Below are positions 1 through 8,044 of a stretch of 34,527 nucleotides of DNA, piece after piece. Numbering within the stretch: position 1 is the stretch's first letter; every line of letters starts with the position of its first letter. This DNA is from Mollicutes bacterium (GTDB lineage: Bacteria > Bacillota_I > Bacilli_A > RF39 > UBA660): assembly GCA_012799635.1 (NCBI GenBank), contig JAAZKW010000013.1, forward strand, positions 1-34,527. Direction: 5' to 3'. A program made the translations under genes and the position numbers. Below the pieces are notes generated by a model. That model was given only the letters and a program-made list of their open reading frames with translations, had not been told where the DNA came from and did not search any database.

Positions 1-2
1 AT

Positions 3-224
3 GAATACAACAGAGAATATAAACAAAAACTCAACGAGATATATGAAATAATAGAAGATTTTTCATATTATGAAAAAAGATTCTTTAAAGACTATTTTAT
101 CAATGGGGTCAAATTGCGTAATTTTGAGAAAGAATTTGCTTGTGGTGAAAGAATGGTCGATCACATAAAAGAAAGCTCAATAATCAAATTTGCACTTGCT
201 ACAGATTTAGCAGTATATAAATAA
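3..224 (+). CDS. C-terminal fragment of an unidentified protein (5' end outside window)
   Basis: Open frame 3 from the window edge: EYNREYKQKLNEIYEIIEDFSYYEKRFFKDYFINGVKLRNFEKEFACGERMVDHIKESSIIKFALATDLAVYK*; directly followed by a terminator hairpin. Confidence 0.6.
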   Translation, partial: EYNREYKQKLNEIYEIIEDFSYYEKRFFKDYFINGVKLRNFEKEFACGERMVDHIKESSIIKFALATDLAVYK

Positions 225-247
225 AATCACTTCGGTGATTTTTTTAT
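223..247 (+). terminator. Rho-independent terminator
   Basis: AAATCAC-TTCG-GTGATTT followed by a T run. Confidence 0.8.
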
Positions 248-285
248 TTGGAAAAAGTTAATTGTTGTAAGAAAGGAATATATTT

Positions 286-429
286 ATGATAAGTAAAATT
301 TTAGGAATCATATTTTTAATATTAATGGGATTATTTACTATATGTTCTTGTAAAGTAGCTGATTGGGCTGACCAAGAAATGGAAGAAGAATTAAAAAGGA
401 GAGAGCAAGATGAAAAAGAAAACATATAG
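286..429 (+). CDS. Small membrane protein or lipoprotein-like ORF (47 aa)
   Basis: MISKILGIIFLILMGLFTICSCKVADWADQEMEEELKRREQDEKENI*; hydrophobic N-terminus ending in Cys; RBS-like gaaagga upstream; overlaps the next ORF. Not in the supplied ORF track. Confidence 0.5.
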   Translation: MISKILGIIFLILMGLFTICSCKVADWADQEMEEELKRREQDEKENI

Positions 430-613
430 AGCGATAATAGATAATGATGGACATATTACAACAATGATTGTTGGTGGTGAGAGTAAGAAATCAGTTACAA
501 AAGAGTTAACTGATTTTTTTATTAAGACGAAACAAATAAAAGATTATAGAAGATTTGATATTCATCTAAAAGAAGTAATGTATATAAATGGTGAATACAA
601 AACTATTGAATAG
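410..613 (+). CDS. Hypothetical protein (67 aa), mobile-element cargo
   Basis: ORF with RBS (aaaaggagagag); compact arrangement with neighbours. Confidence 0.55.
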   Translation: MKKKTYRAIIDNDGHITTMIVGGESKKSVTKELTDFFIKTKQIKDYRRFDIHLKEVMYINGEYKTIE

Positions 614-621
614 GTGATTCT

Positions 622-888
622 ATGAAGATAGAAAAATTAAAAGAAAAACTTAAGAAGTATGAAAATATCCCATTATCAGAAATTAATATTAATGATGTTG
701 ATGAAATAACGGATATAAAGATCAATAAAAGAAAATCAAGTAATGATAGAATACTTGATTTTTTAAATACAGTAAAAAATCCATATGTTTTTAAACATAA
801 TGGGAGATTAGTTCGAATTGGTTTTGCTGATACAAATATAACAGCAGATGAATGTTTAACTAATGTGCTTAAAAATCTTTATAGATAA
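622..888 (+). CDS. Hypothetical protein (88 aa), resembles DUF6870-type conjugative-element small protein
   Basis: ORF with RBS (taggtgattct); DVDEITDIKINKRKSSNDRILDFLNTVKNPYVFKHNGRLVRIGFADT pattern; family recalled, not searched. Confidence 0.55.
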   Translation: MKIEKLKEKLKKYENIPLSEININDVDEITDIKINKRKSSNDRILDFLNTVKNPYVFKHNGRLVRIGFADTNITADECLTNVLKNLYR

Positions 889-953
889 TTTTGCACCTTA
901 GTTATTTTTTATATTTTTAATTATCATTTTCATAAAGTGGAAGGAGAATATCT

Positions 954-2654
954 ATGGCTGGTAGAGGTAAGAAAAAACTTAGTAAAAATTCTACTGTTGC
1001 AAATTGGCTAGTAGGTATTTATACTAGAAGATCTTTTGATGATAATGAAGAAAAAGAATCTAATACAATAACTAATCAAAAAGAGATGATAAATAATTTT
1101 GTTTCAAAAGAAAACAATATGACAATAGTTGATTATTATGTAGATGATGGATATACAGGTACAGATTTTGATAGACCAGGATTTCAAGAAATGATGAAAG
1201 ATATATCAGATGGAAGAATTAATACAATTATTGTTAAAGATTTATCCAGATTAGGTAGAAATAGTTTAGAAGTTGGTAAATATATTGAAGATATCTTTCC
1301 TATATATAATATAAGAATAATAGCTATCAATGATAATGTAGATTCATTTAAAAGACCTGAATCTATTAATGATTTAATGGTTCCAATTAAGAATTTAATA
1401 AATGAAAGTTATGCTAGAGATATTTCTAAAAAGGTTTCTTCTGCTTATTATACAATGGCTAGTTCTGGTAAATTTGTAGCTGGAACATCTCCTTATGGAT
1501 ATACATTTGATGAAAACGATAAACATCATCTTGTAGTAGATCCAAATGAAGTAGAAACAGTTAGATTAATATTTAAAATGGCTTTAAAAGGCGATGGTAG
1601 AGTTAAAATAACTAAATATTTAAATGATCACAATATTTTATGTAGAAAGGAAATACAAAGAAGAAGAAAATATAAATTATCTTTAGATCCTTTAGAAGAA
1701 ACAATAAAATATAAATGGTCAACTTCTACAATAGGAAGAATGCTAACTAATGAAATATATATAGGTAATTTAACTCAATTAAAAACAAAAAGGGAAAGTT
1801 TCAAAAATCATAAAGTAATAAATGTTGATAAAGAAGATTGGGTAAGATTTGAAAAAGCACATGAACCAATTATAACCAAAGATGATTTTGATAAGATACA
1901 AGGGTTAATTAAAGTAAATGCAAAGAGATTATCAAATACTGTAGAAAGAACTTATTCAATATATAATGGAGTTTTAAAATGTGCTGATTGTGGTAGAGCA
2001 ATGTATAAACAAGAAGATAGTAGAGGAAATCGCCAGCTATCAAATTATTTTTGTAATACTTATTTATATATAAGTAAAACTTCTTGTAGCTCTCACAAAA
2101 TAAAAACAGAAGATTTAAATGATATAGTTTTAGAATCAATTCAAATGCAAGTTAAGTTAGTAATTGAATTAGATAGAAGTTTAAAACGACTATATTTTAA
2201 GAATAATAAAGAAACAGTTGAAAGTGAGTATAAAAATAATACCAGAATAGCTGAACTTAAAATAAACAATTTAAAGAACAAAAAAATTCAATTATATGAA
2301 GAATGGAAATTTAATAATATAGATAAAGATGAATTTATGAATCAATCTAAACTTATTGAAGAAGATATTAAATTAGTAGAAGAAAAACTTGAATTAATAA
2401 CTAAGACATACAGAGATAATATAAAAATGATTAAAAGAAATGATTATTGGATAAATCATTATAGAAGAAATAAAAAAATAAAGAAATTATCAAGAGAAGT
2501 TATTAAAGAACTTATCGATGTTATTTATATAACTGCTGATGGTAATGTAGATATTCATTTTAAATACAATAATGAATATAAAGAATTGGTAACATATTTA
2601 GAAAATGAAGGAGCTGTTAAGGAATGTCAAAATGGAGAGTTGGTATTTACTTAA
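954..2654 (+). CDS. Large serine recombinase (site-specific integrase/excisionase)
   Basis: N-terminal resolvase domain GIYTRRSFDD...TNQKEMI...DDGYTGTDFDRPGFQEMM...KDLSRLGRN; recombinase domain; zinc ribbon CADCGRAM...C; C-terminal coiled coil. RBS ggaaggagaa. Confidence 0.95.
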   Translation: MAGRGKKKLSKNSTVANWLVGIYTRRSFDDNEEKESNTITNQKEMINNFVSKENNMTIVDYYVDDGYTGTDFDRPGFQEMMKDISDGRINTIIVKDLSRLGRNSLEVGKYIEDIFPIYNIRIIAINDNVDSFKRPESINDLMVPIKNLINESYARDISKKVSSAYYTMASSGKFVAGTSPYGYTFDENDKHHLVVDPNEVETVRLIFKMALKGDGRVKITKYLNDHNILCRKEIQRRRKYKLSLDPLEETIKYKWSTSTIGRMLTNEIYIGNLTQLKTKRESFKNHKVINVDKEDWVRFEKAHEPIITKDDFDKIQGLIKVNAKRLSNTVERTYSIYNGVLKCADCGRAMYKQEDSRGNRQLSNYFCNTYLYISKTSCSSHKIKTEDLNDIVLESIQMQVKLVIELDRSLKRLYFKNNKETVESEYKNNTRIAELKINNLKNKKIQLYEEWKFNNIDKDEFMNQSKLIEEDIKLVEEKLELITKTYRDNIKMIKRNDYWINHYRRNKKIKKLSREVIKELIDVIYITADGNVDIHFKYNNEYKELVTYLENEGAVKECQNGELVFT

Positions 2655-4192
2655 GATTATCGTCAGATGACGATGATGATAAATTAGAATCAAATAGTAT
2701 TACAAATCAAAGAAGTTTAATTAATTATCATTTATCTGATATGAAAGATATTAGTGTATATAAGTGTTATGCAGATGATGGATATACTGGTACAGATTTT
2801 GATAGACCAGCATTTCAAGAAATGATGGATGATATAAGAAATAAAAAAATCAATTGCGTTATCGTAAAAGATTTATCTAGACTTGGAAGAAATTATATCA
2901 ATGTAGGTCATTTTATAGATGATACACTTCCTAGATATAAAATTAGATTTATAGCTGTTAATGATAATGTAGATTCTTATTTAAGACCAGAGTCAATGAA
3001 TTCATTAGAAGTGTATTTTAAAAATCTAATGAATGAGAGTTTTGCTAAAGATATTTCTAAAAAAGTTAGAACATCTTTTGAGATTAGTAAAAAGAATGGT
3101 AACTTTATAGGAGTAGTTGCTCCATTTGGATATTTAAAAGATCCTGATGATTGTCATAAATTTATCGTAGATAAAGAAGCTGAAAAGATAATAAAAAACA
3201 TATTTAAAATGGCTTTAAATGGAATAAGTAGGCAAGATATAGTAAAAGAACTTAATAAGAATCATATACCAACACCAGCTAAGTATATGAAGAGTTTTTG
3301 TAAAAGTAAAAATCCTAATATAGGAATTGAATGGACAGTTGTTATGCTTGATAAAGTTTTAAGAAATAAAAATTATATCGGATGTTTAGTTCAAGGTAAA
3401 AAAACTAGAATTAGTCACAAAAATCATAATACAGTTAGAGTTCCAGAAGATGAATGGATTATAGTTCCTGATCATCACAAAGCAATTATTAGTGAAGAAA
3501 TATTTAATCAAGTTCAAAATATTGTTTATAACAGAAACTCTAGAGTAAGTTCAAATGGTAAACTATATAAATATACTGGATATTTAAAATGTGCTGATTG
3601 TAATTCTTCCATGAAAAAATTTAATCGACCAAATAGTAATAGTACATTTTTTTATTGCAGTACATATATAAAAAACAAAGAATGTTCTAAACATTATATT
3701 ACTGAGAATGATTTAGATAGTACCTTATTAGAAATTATTAATAAGTATATAGAAGTTATAACAAATTTATCTGATAAAATAAACGATGATATATCTATGT
3801 CATATATAGAATATGAAAAAGAGAATAAAGAATTTAAAATAATTGAATTAGATAAAGAGGAACAAAAATATAGAAAGTTAATTGAAGAAGTTAAAGAAGA
3901 TTATAAAAATGATTATATATCTAAAGGAGACTTCGAATTATTTAAAGATAAATACATGTATCAATTAAATAAAATATTACTTGAAAAAGAAGAACTGAAT
4001 AATAGTAAATCAAATCAAGATAATATAGATCGAATCAATCGAATCAAAAGAATAGGAAAAATAGATTATATAGATAGAAATATAATTATTGAATTAATTG
4101 ATAAGATTTTAATTCATGAAAATGGAGATATAGAAGTTATTTTTAAATATAAAAATTTATATGAAGATGCTCTTAGGTATCTCAATTCGTAG
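2624..4192 (+). CDS. Second large serine recombinase
   Basis: GIYLRLSSDDDDD...SNSITNQRSLI...DDGYTGTDFDRPAFQEMMDD...KDLSRLGRN; zinc ribbon CADCNSSM...C; overlaps the previous ORF by 31 bp in another frame. Confidence 0.95.
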   Translation: MSKWRVGIYLRLSSDDDDDKLESNSITNQRSLINYHLSDMKDISVYKCYADDGYTGTDFDRPAFQEMMDDIRNKKINCVIVKDLSRLGRNYINVGHFIDDTLPRYKIRFIAVNDNVDSYLRPESMNSLEVYFKNLMNESFAKDISKKVRTSFEISKKNGNFIGVVAPFGYLKDPDDCHKFIVDKEAEKIIKNIFKMALNGISRQDIVKELNKNHIPTPAKYMKSFCKSKNPNIGIEWTVVMLDKVLRNKNYIGCLVQGKKTRISHKNHNTVRVPEDEWIIVPDHHKAIISEEIFNQVQNIVYNRNSRVSSNGKLYKYTGYLKCADCNSSMKKFNRPNSNSTFFYCSTYIKNKECSKHYITENDLDSTLLEIINKYIEVITNLSDKINDDISMSYIEYEKENKEFKIIELDKEEQKYRKLIEEVKEDYKNDYISKGDFELFKDKYMYQLNKILLEKEELNNSKSNQDNIDRINRIKRIGKIDYIDRNIIIELIDKILIHENGDIEVIFKYKNLYEDALRYLNS

Positions 4193-4247
4193 AAATTATG
4201 GTATAATTGATTAGTAAAGTTACTTACAGAAAAAAGGAGTGATTTCT

Positions 4248-4346
4248 ATGAGTAGTACAAACGAAAATCCAAGTGTTGCTAAAAATGTCATCAACTGTTA
4301 TCCAGGTCATATGAATAAGGCAAAAAGACTAATTATGTTCCTATGA
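4248..4346 (+). pseudogene. rbgA: Probable truncated 5' remnant of rbgA (ylqF), ribosome biogenesis GTPase
   Basis: ORF MSSTNENPSVAKNVINCYPGHMNKAKRLIMFL* with RBS aaaaaaggagtg; VIN(C)YPGHMNKAKR matches the RbgA N-terminal signature V-I-x-W-Y/F-PGHM-x-KAKR; stops after 32 codons. Confidence 0.5.
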
Positions 4347-4523
4347 ATCTTTTACTGTGAAAGGATTAGAAAATGGTATTTTTGGTAGATGATTTAAAAT
4401 TTTGTAAAGGAAACTTTAATCCATCATCCTTAATGAAAATACTATTAATTATTAAATAAATTAAATAAAAGTAAATGCAGATTATGTGTTTGTTTTTTAA
4501 GTTATAAAATTAAAATACTTCTC

Positions 4524-4560
4524 TTGACGTCAACGTATAATATGTTATTATAAATAGTAA
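4524..4560 (+). promoter_or_regulatory. Putative sigma-A promoter for the 4577 ORF
   Basis: TTGACG with a downstream ATTATAAAT box, just before RBS aaggagag. Confidence 0.35.
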
Positions 4561-4576
4561 GGAGAGATTATATATT

Positions 4577-5704
4577 ATGAAACAAACAAAAGCTAAAAAT
4601 AAATATACTGAAGAATATATTAATTTTTATCAAAAAATTATTGAATTTGAAGAATTAAATCGTGGGAAAATACAAGGAAATATAAGAGATAATTTTAATA
4701 GAATTAAGAAAGACTTGGAGATTTTAATTAATGATACGACAAATCTTACATACGATGATTTTGAAAAACAATCAAAAGCTTGTAATTTTAAAGAGAGATT
4801 TGAAAGTATTACGGAGAGTTTTATTTTTATACAAGATGTTATCAATGTAAGATATCCTAGTTACTTTAAAAACACCTTAGCTGATGTTGTAAGTTCTGCG
4901 ATTTCTTTTCTTTTGGATTTACGATATTTAGTTCCCAATTTAATGGGTTATACTGATTTTGAAAAAGATGAATTAGAAAGAGATTTAAGGTTTCAGCAAT
5001 CTTTTGATGAATCAGCTATCATTGAAGCAATACTTAATTTGCCAAATCCAGAATACCTAGCAGGAGTTTATCCTATATCCGAAGAAATGCAAAAAGTTCC
5101 CGTAGATGTTTCTTCAATTAAAGGGTTAAACGGTGTTATTGGTGTAAATGAAGCAGAGATGGTTCGAAATTTTATAAGAGAACAATTATTAATTCATTGT
5201 CTTGGAAGCTTACCAGAAGAATATTTTACGAATAAAGCTTTTATAAAAGAAGTGATTTATGGTGATTATATAGGCAGCACAATCGAATATACTTCTAAAG
5301 GAAATATTATATTAAGGAATAATCTAAAAGAAAGTCAAGAATCTTTACAGTATGTATTTGACAGTAATAAATTAAAATATATATATCAAACGTATTTACT
5401 TAATTCTTATGAAGATGAGCTTGATGTCAAAGCTTCAACGATATATTATTGTCCTTCTCTTTTAGGTAAAACAGAGATTATAGAACTTGTAGAACGCTTT
5501 ATATTTGATGCTTCAAGTAAAGAGTTTAAGGAAAAATATTTAGAGTATTTTAAGGATGGTGATTATGGGATAATAAGAGATGAAATGAAAACTAAGGCAA
5601 AAGTAAAGTCTTCTTTCTCTTATACCAGGAAAGCTGATGAAAATAGTTTTGATAGGTTATTTGGTTTGAATATAAACAATGAAAACCCAGTAAGAAAACG
5701 ATAA
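4577..5704 (+). CDS. Hypothetical protein (375 aa)
   Basis: Long ORF, RBS aaggagaga, terminator downstream; no family recognised. Confidence 0.75.
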   Translation: MKQTKAKNKYTEEYINFYQKIIEFEELNRGKIQGNIRDNFNRIKKDLEILINDTTNLTYDDFEKQSKACNFKERFESITESFIFIQDVINVRYPSYFKNTLADVVSSAISFLLDLRYLVPNLMGYTDFEKDELERDLRFQQSFDESAIIEAILNLPNPEYLAGVYPISEEMQKVPVDVSSIKGLNGVIGVNEAEMVRNFIREQLLIHCLGSLPEEYFTNKAFIKEVIYGDYIGSTIEYTSKGNIILRNNLKESQESLQYVFDSNKLKYIYQTYLLNSYEDELDVKASTIYYCPSLLGKTEIIELVERFIFDASSKEFKEKYLEYFKDGDYGIIRDEMKTKAKVKSSFSYTRKADENSFDRLFGLNINNENPVRKR

Positions 5705-5716
5705 TTTTAAAATAAT

Positions 5717-5746
5717 TAGAAAAGATGAATTTCTTTTCTTTTTTTA
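5717..5746 (+). terminator. Rho-independent terminator
   Basis: AGAAAAGA-tgaatt-TCTTTTCT followed by T run. Confidence 0.65.
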
Positions 5747-5801
5747 TTTATAAATCTTTATATAATTAATAAATGAGAGTATAATATGTATAGGTGATTA
5801 A

Positions 5802-8039
5802 ATGAAAGAAATAAAGCCATTATTAAAACTTACTAATGTTAGTAAATTTTATTACAACAAAGGCATGGTTGCTAGCGGTTTTACTAAGGTTAGTTTAGAG
5901 TTTAGCTTAGGTGAATTTGTTGTTATTACAGGAGAAAGTGGTTCTGGTAAATCAACATTATTAAATGTTATATCTGGACTTGATACATATGAAGAAGGAG
6001 AAATGTATATTAATGGGAAGGAAACATCTCATTATACCGAATCAGATTTTGAAGACTATCGTAAGACTTACATAGGTAGTATTTTTCAAAGTTTTAATTT
6101 AGTATCAAGTTATACGGTTTATCAAAATATTGAACTAGTTCTTCTTTTAAATGGATATAAGAAAAAAGATATAAAAGAAAAGATAATTGATTTAATAAAA
6201 AAAGTTGATTTATATAAATTTAAAAATACTAGAGTATCTCGTCTTTCGGGAGGGCAAAAACAAAGAGTTGCAATTGCAAGGGCATTAGCTAAAGATGTTC
6301 CCATTATTATAGCTGATGAACCAACTGGTAACCTTGATCTTAAAAGTACTAGTAGTGTTATTAAATTATTATCTGAAGTAGCTAAGGATAAATTAGTTAT
6401 TATTGTTACTCATAATTATGAACAAGTAGCAAAATATGCAACAAGAAAAATAGAAATGCATGATGGTCGTATTAGAGAAGATATCTTATTAAAGGAATAT
6501 GAAAAAGGGATTTCTGAAATATATCGTTTTAAAAGTTTGACTTTTGCTAATAAAATTAGACTAGGGGTTAGAAATGCTTTTAATATTGCTCCTAAATTTT
6601 TCTTAATGTTTTTAGTTTTTTTATTTGTCATCTTTGCTTTTTTAGGACAGTATTCTTCGTTTAAAAAACGTGAAATTGAAATAAGTCAAAGTGGTGAAAA
6701 TGCTTTTTTCCCAGGTACTGATGTTAAGAGAATTGTTATAAATAAAAAGAATAAAGAGATTATAACTAAGGATAATATTAAAGAACTTGAGTCATTAAAA
6801 TATATTAAGAAAGTAAATGAATTTGATGCTGTCTATGACCAATATTATAACCTAGAAAGTCAAGATGTTTATTTATATGGTACTATTGATGATATTAAAA
6901 GCATTAAAAAGGTTGATAAAGGAAGAATGCCAAATAAACCAAATGAAATTGTTGTTAAAGGCAGTAAAGATGATTATTATATTTCTTCTTATGAAAAGTT
7001 ATTTGCGGCTTCTCTTCATTTAATGGATAATTCTTCTAAAAGGATTGGTAGTGATGAATATAAAGTTGTGGGTATTATTTATTCTCATGATTTTAGTTAT
7101 TATTCAACTTTTTATGTTGGAAAAGAGTTTATTGAAAAAGCAAAAATTGATACTAATGTTAAATATAGTCTTACTAAGGTTAAATTTCCTGGAGGCGAAG
7201 AAAGATCCACTGATGGATATTCTTTTTCTATTAAACCAAGCAATAAGGTAACTAAAGGAAATGCAATCATTGCTAATGAAATAAATATTAATTGTCAATA
7301 TGCTTGGTGTAAGAATAAGAAGATAAATATTAATATTGAAAATATTTATTTTAAAGAAACTATTGATGTTCTAGTTACAGGAATATTTAGTAAAAGTAAT
7401 TATACTAATTATTTTAGTAAAGATGAATATCCATATTATGATATGGTAACGGGAGTAATTCTTGTTTCTTTTGAAGACTATAATTATTTATATAATAAAG
7501 ATATTTATCAAAGCTCTGTAATTGTAGATGATGAAGTTCATGTTGATGAAGTAGCAAGTAGGCTTGATGAAATGGGATATAAAACTCTTAAAATAAAAGA
7601 TGCACTTTCTAGTGAATTTGAATCAACCGAAATATTAAGTGCTCTTAAAATATTTAGAGTAATTGTAACAACTATTTTATTATTTGTTTTATTCTTTATT
7701 GCTTATTTTATAATTAGATTAATTCAAAAAAGTAAAAACGTTTATTATTCTACTGTAAGAATACTTGGTGGTACTAAAAAGAATATTGCTAGTTTAATTA
7801 AAATAGAATTATTTGTTGTTTTTAATTTAACTTTTATGATAACTATGTTATTTGTTTTATTAGTTAAATTAGGTATTTTAAATAGTAAAACAATTATTAG
7901 TTTAACTAATTATTTAAAATTAAATGATTATCTTTTGATATATTTAATATTACTTATTATGAGTTATTTAATATCTCTTAGATATTCTAGAAATTTATTT
8001 AAAAAATCAGCAATGAATACATATCGTGAGGAGGTTTAA
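5802..8039 (+). CDS. ABC transporter, fused ATP-binding and FtsX/MacB-like permease
   Basis: Walker A GESGSGKST, signature LSGGQKQR, Walker B IIIADEPTGNLD; TM segment near residue 260 and C-terminal TM segments. Confidence 0.92.
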   Translation: MKEIKPLLKLTNVSKFYYNKGMVASGFTKVSLEFSLGEFVVITGESGSGKSTLLNVISGLDTYEEGEMYINGKETSHYTESDFEDYRKTYIGSIFQSFNLVSSYTVYQNIELVLLLNGYKKKDIKEKIIDLIKKVDLYKFKNTRVSRLSGGQKQRVAIARALAKDVPIIIADEPTGNLDLKSTSSVIKLLSEVAKDKLVIIVTHNYEQVAKYATRKIEMHDGRIREDILLKEYEKGISEIYRFKSLTFANKIRLGVRNAFNIAPKFFLMFLVFLFVIFAFLGQYSSFKKREIEISQSGENAFFPGTDVKRIVINKKNKEIITKDNIKELESLKYIKKVNEFDAVYDQYYNLESQDVYLYGTIDDIKSIKKVDKGRMPNKPNEIVVKGSKDDYYISSYEKLFAASLHLMDNSSKRIGSDEYKVVGIIYSHDFSYYSTFYVGKEFIEKAKIDTNVKYSLTKVKFPGGEERSTDGYSFSIKPSNKVTKGNAIIANEININCQYAWCKNKKININIENIYFKETIDVLVTGIFSKSNYTNYFSKDEYPYYDMVTGVILVSFEDYNYLYNKDIYQSSVIVDDEVHVDEVASRLDEMGYKTLKIKDALSSEFESTEILSALKIFRVIVTTILLFVLFFIAYFIIRLIQKSKNVYYSTVRILGGTKKNIASLIKIELFVVFNLTFMITMLFVLLVKLGILNSKTIISLTNYLKLNDYLLIYLILLIMSYLISLRYSRNLFKKSAMNTYREEV

Positions 8040-8044
8040 GTAAT

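Noticed and set aside
1909-2139. Minus-strand 76-aa ORF in the first recombinase
   Set aside because: Lies wholly inside a strong CDS; low-complexity product typical of antisense AT-rich DNA.
4630-4845. Minus-strand 71-aa ORF
   Set aside because: Inside the 4577-5704 ORF, no family features.
6122-6631. Minus-strand 60- and 71-aa ORFs
   Set aside because: Antisense to well-supported ABC transporter motifs.
7045-7298. 68-aa (+) and 64-aa (-) ORFs
   Set aside because: Alternative-frame ORFs inside the ABC permease; no RBS or family support.
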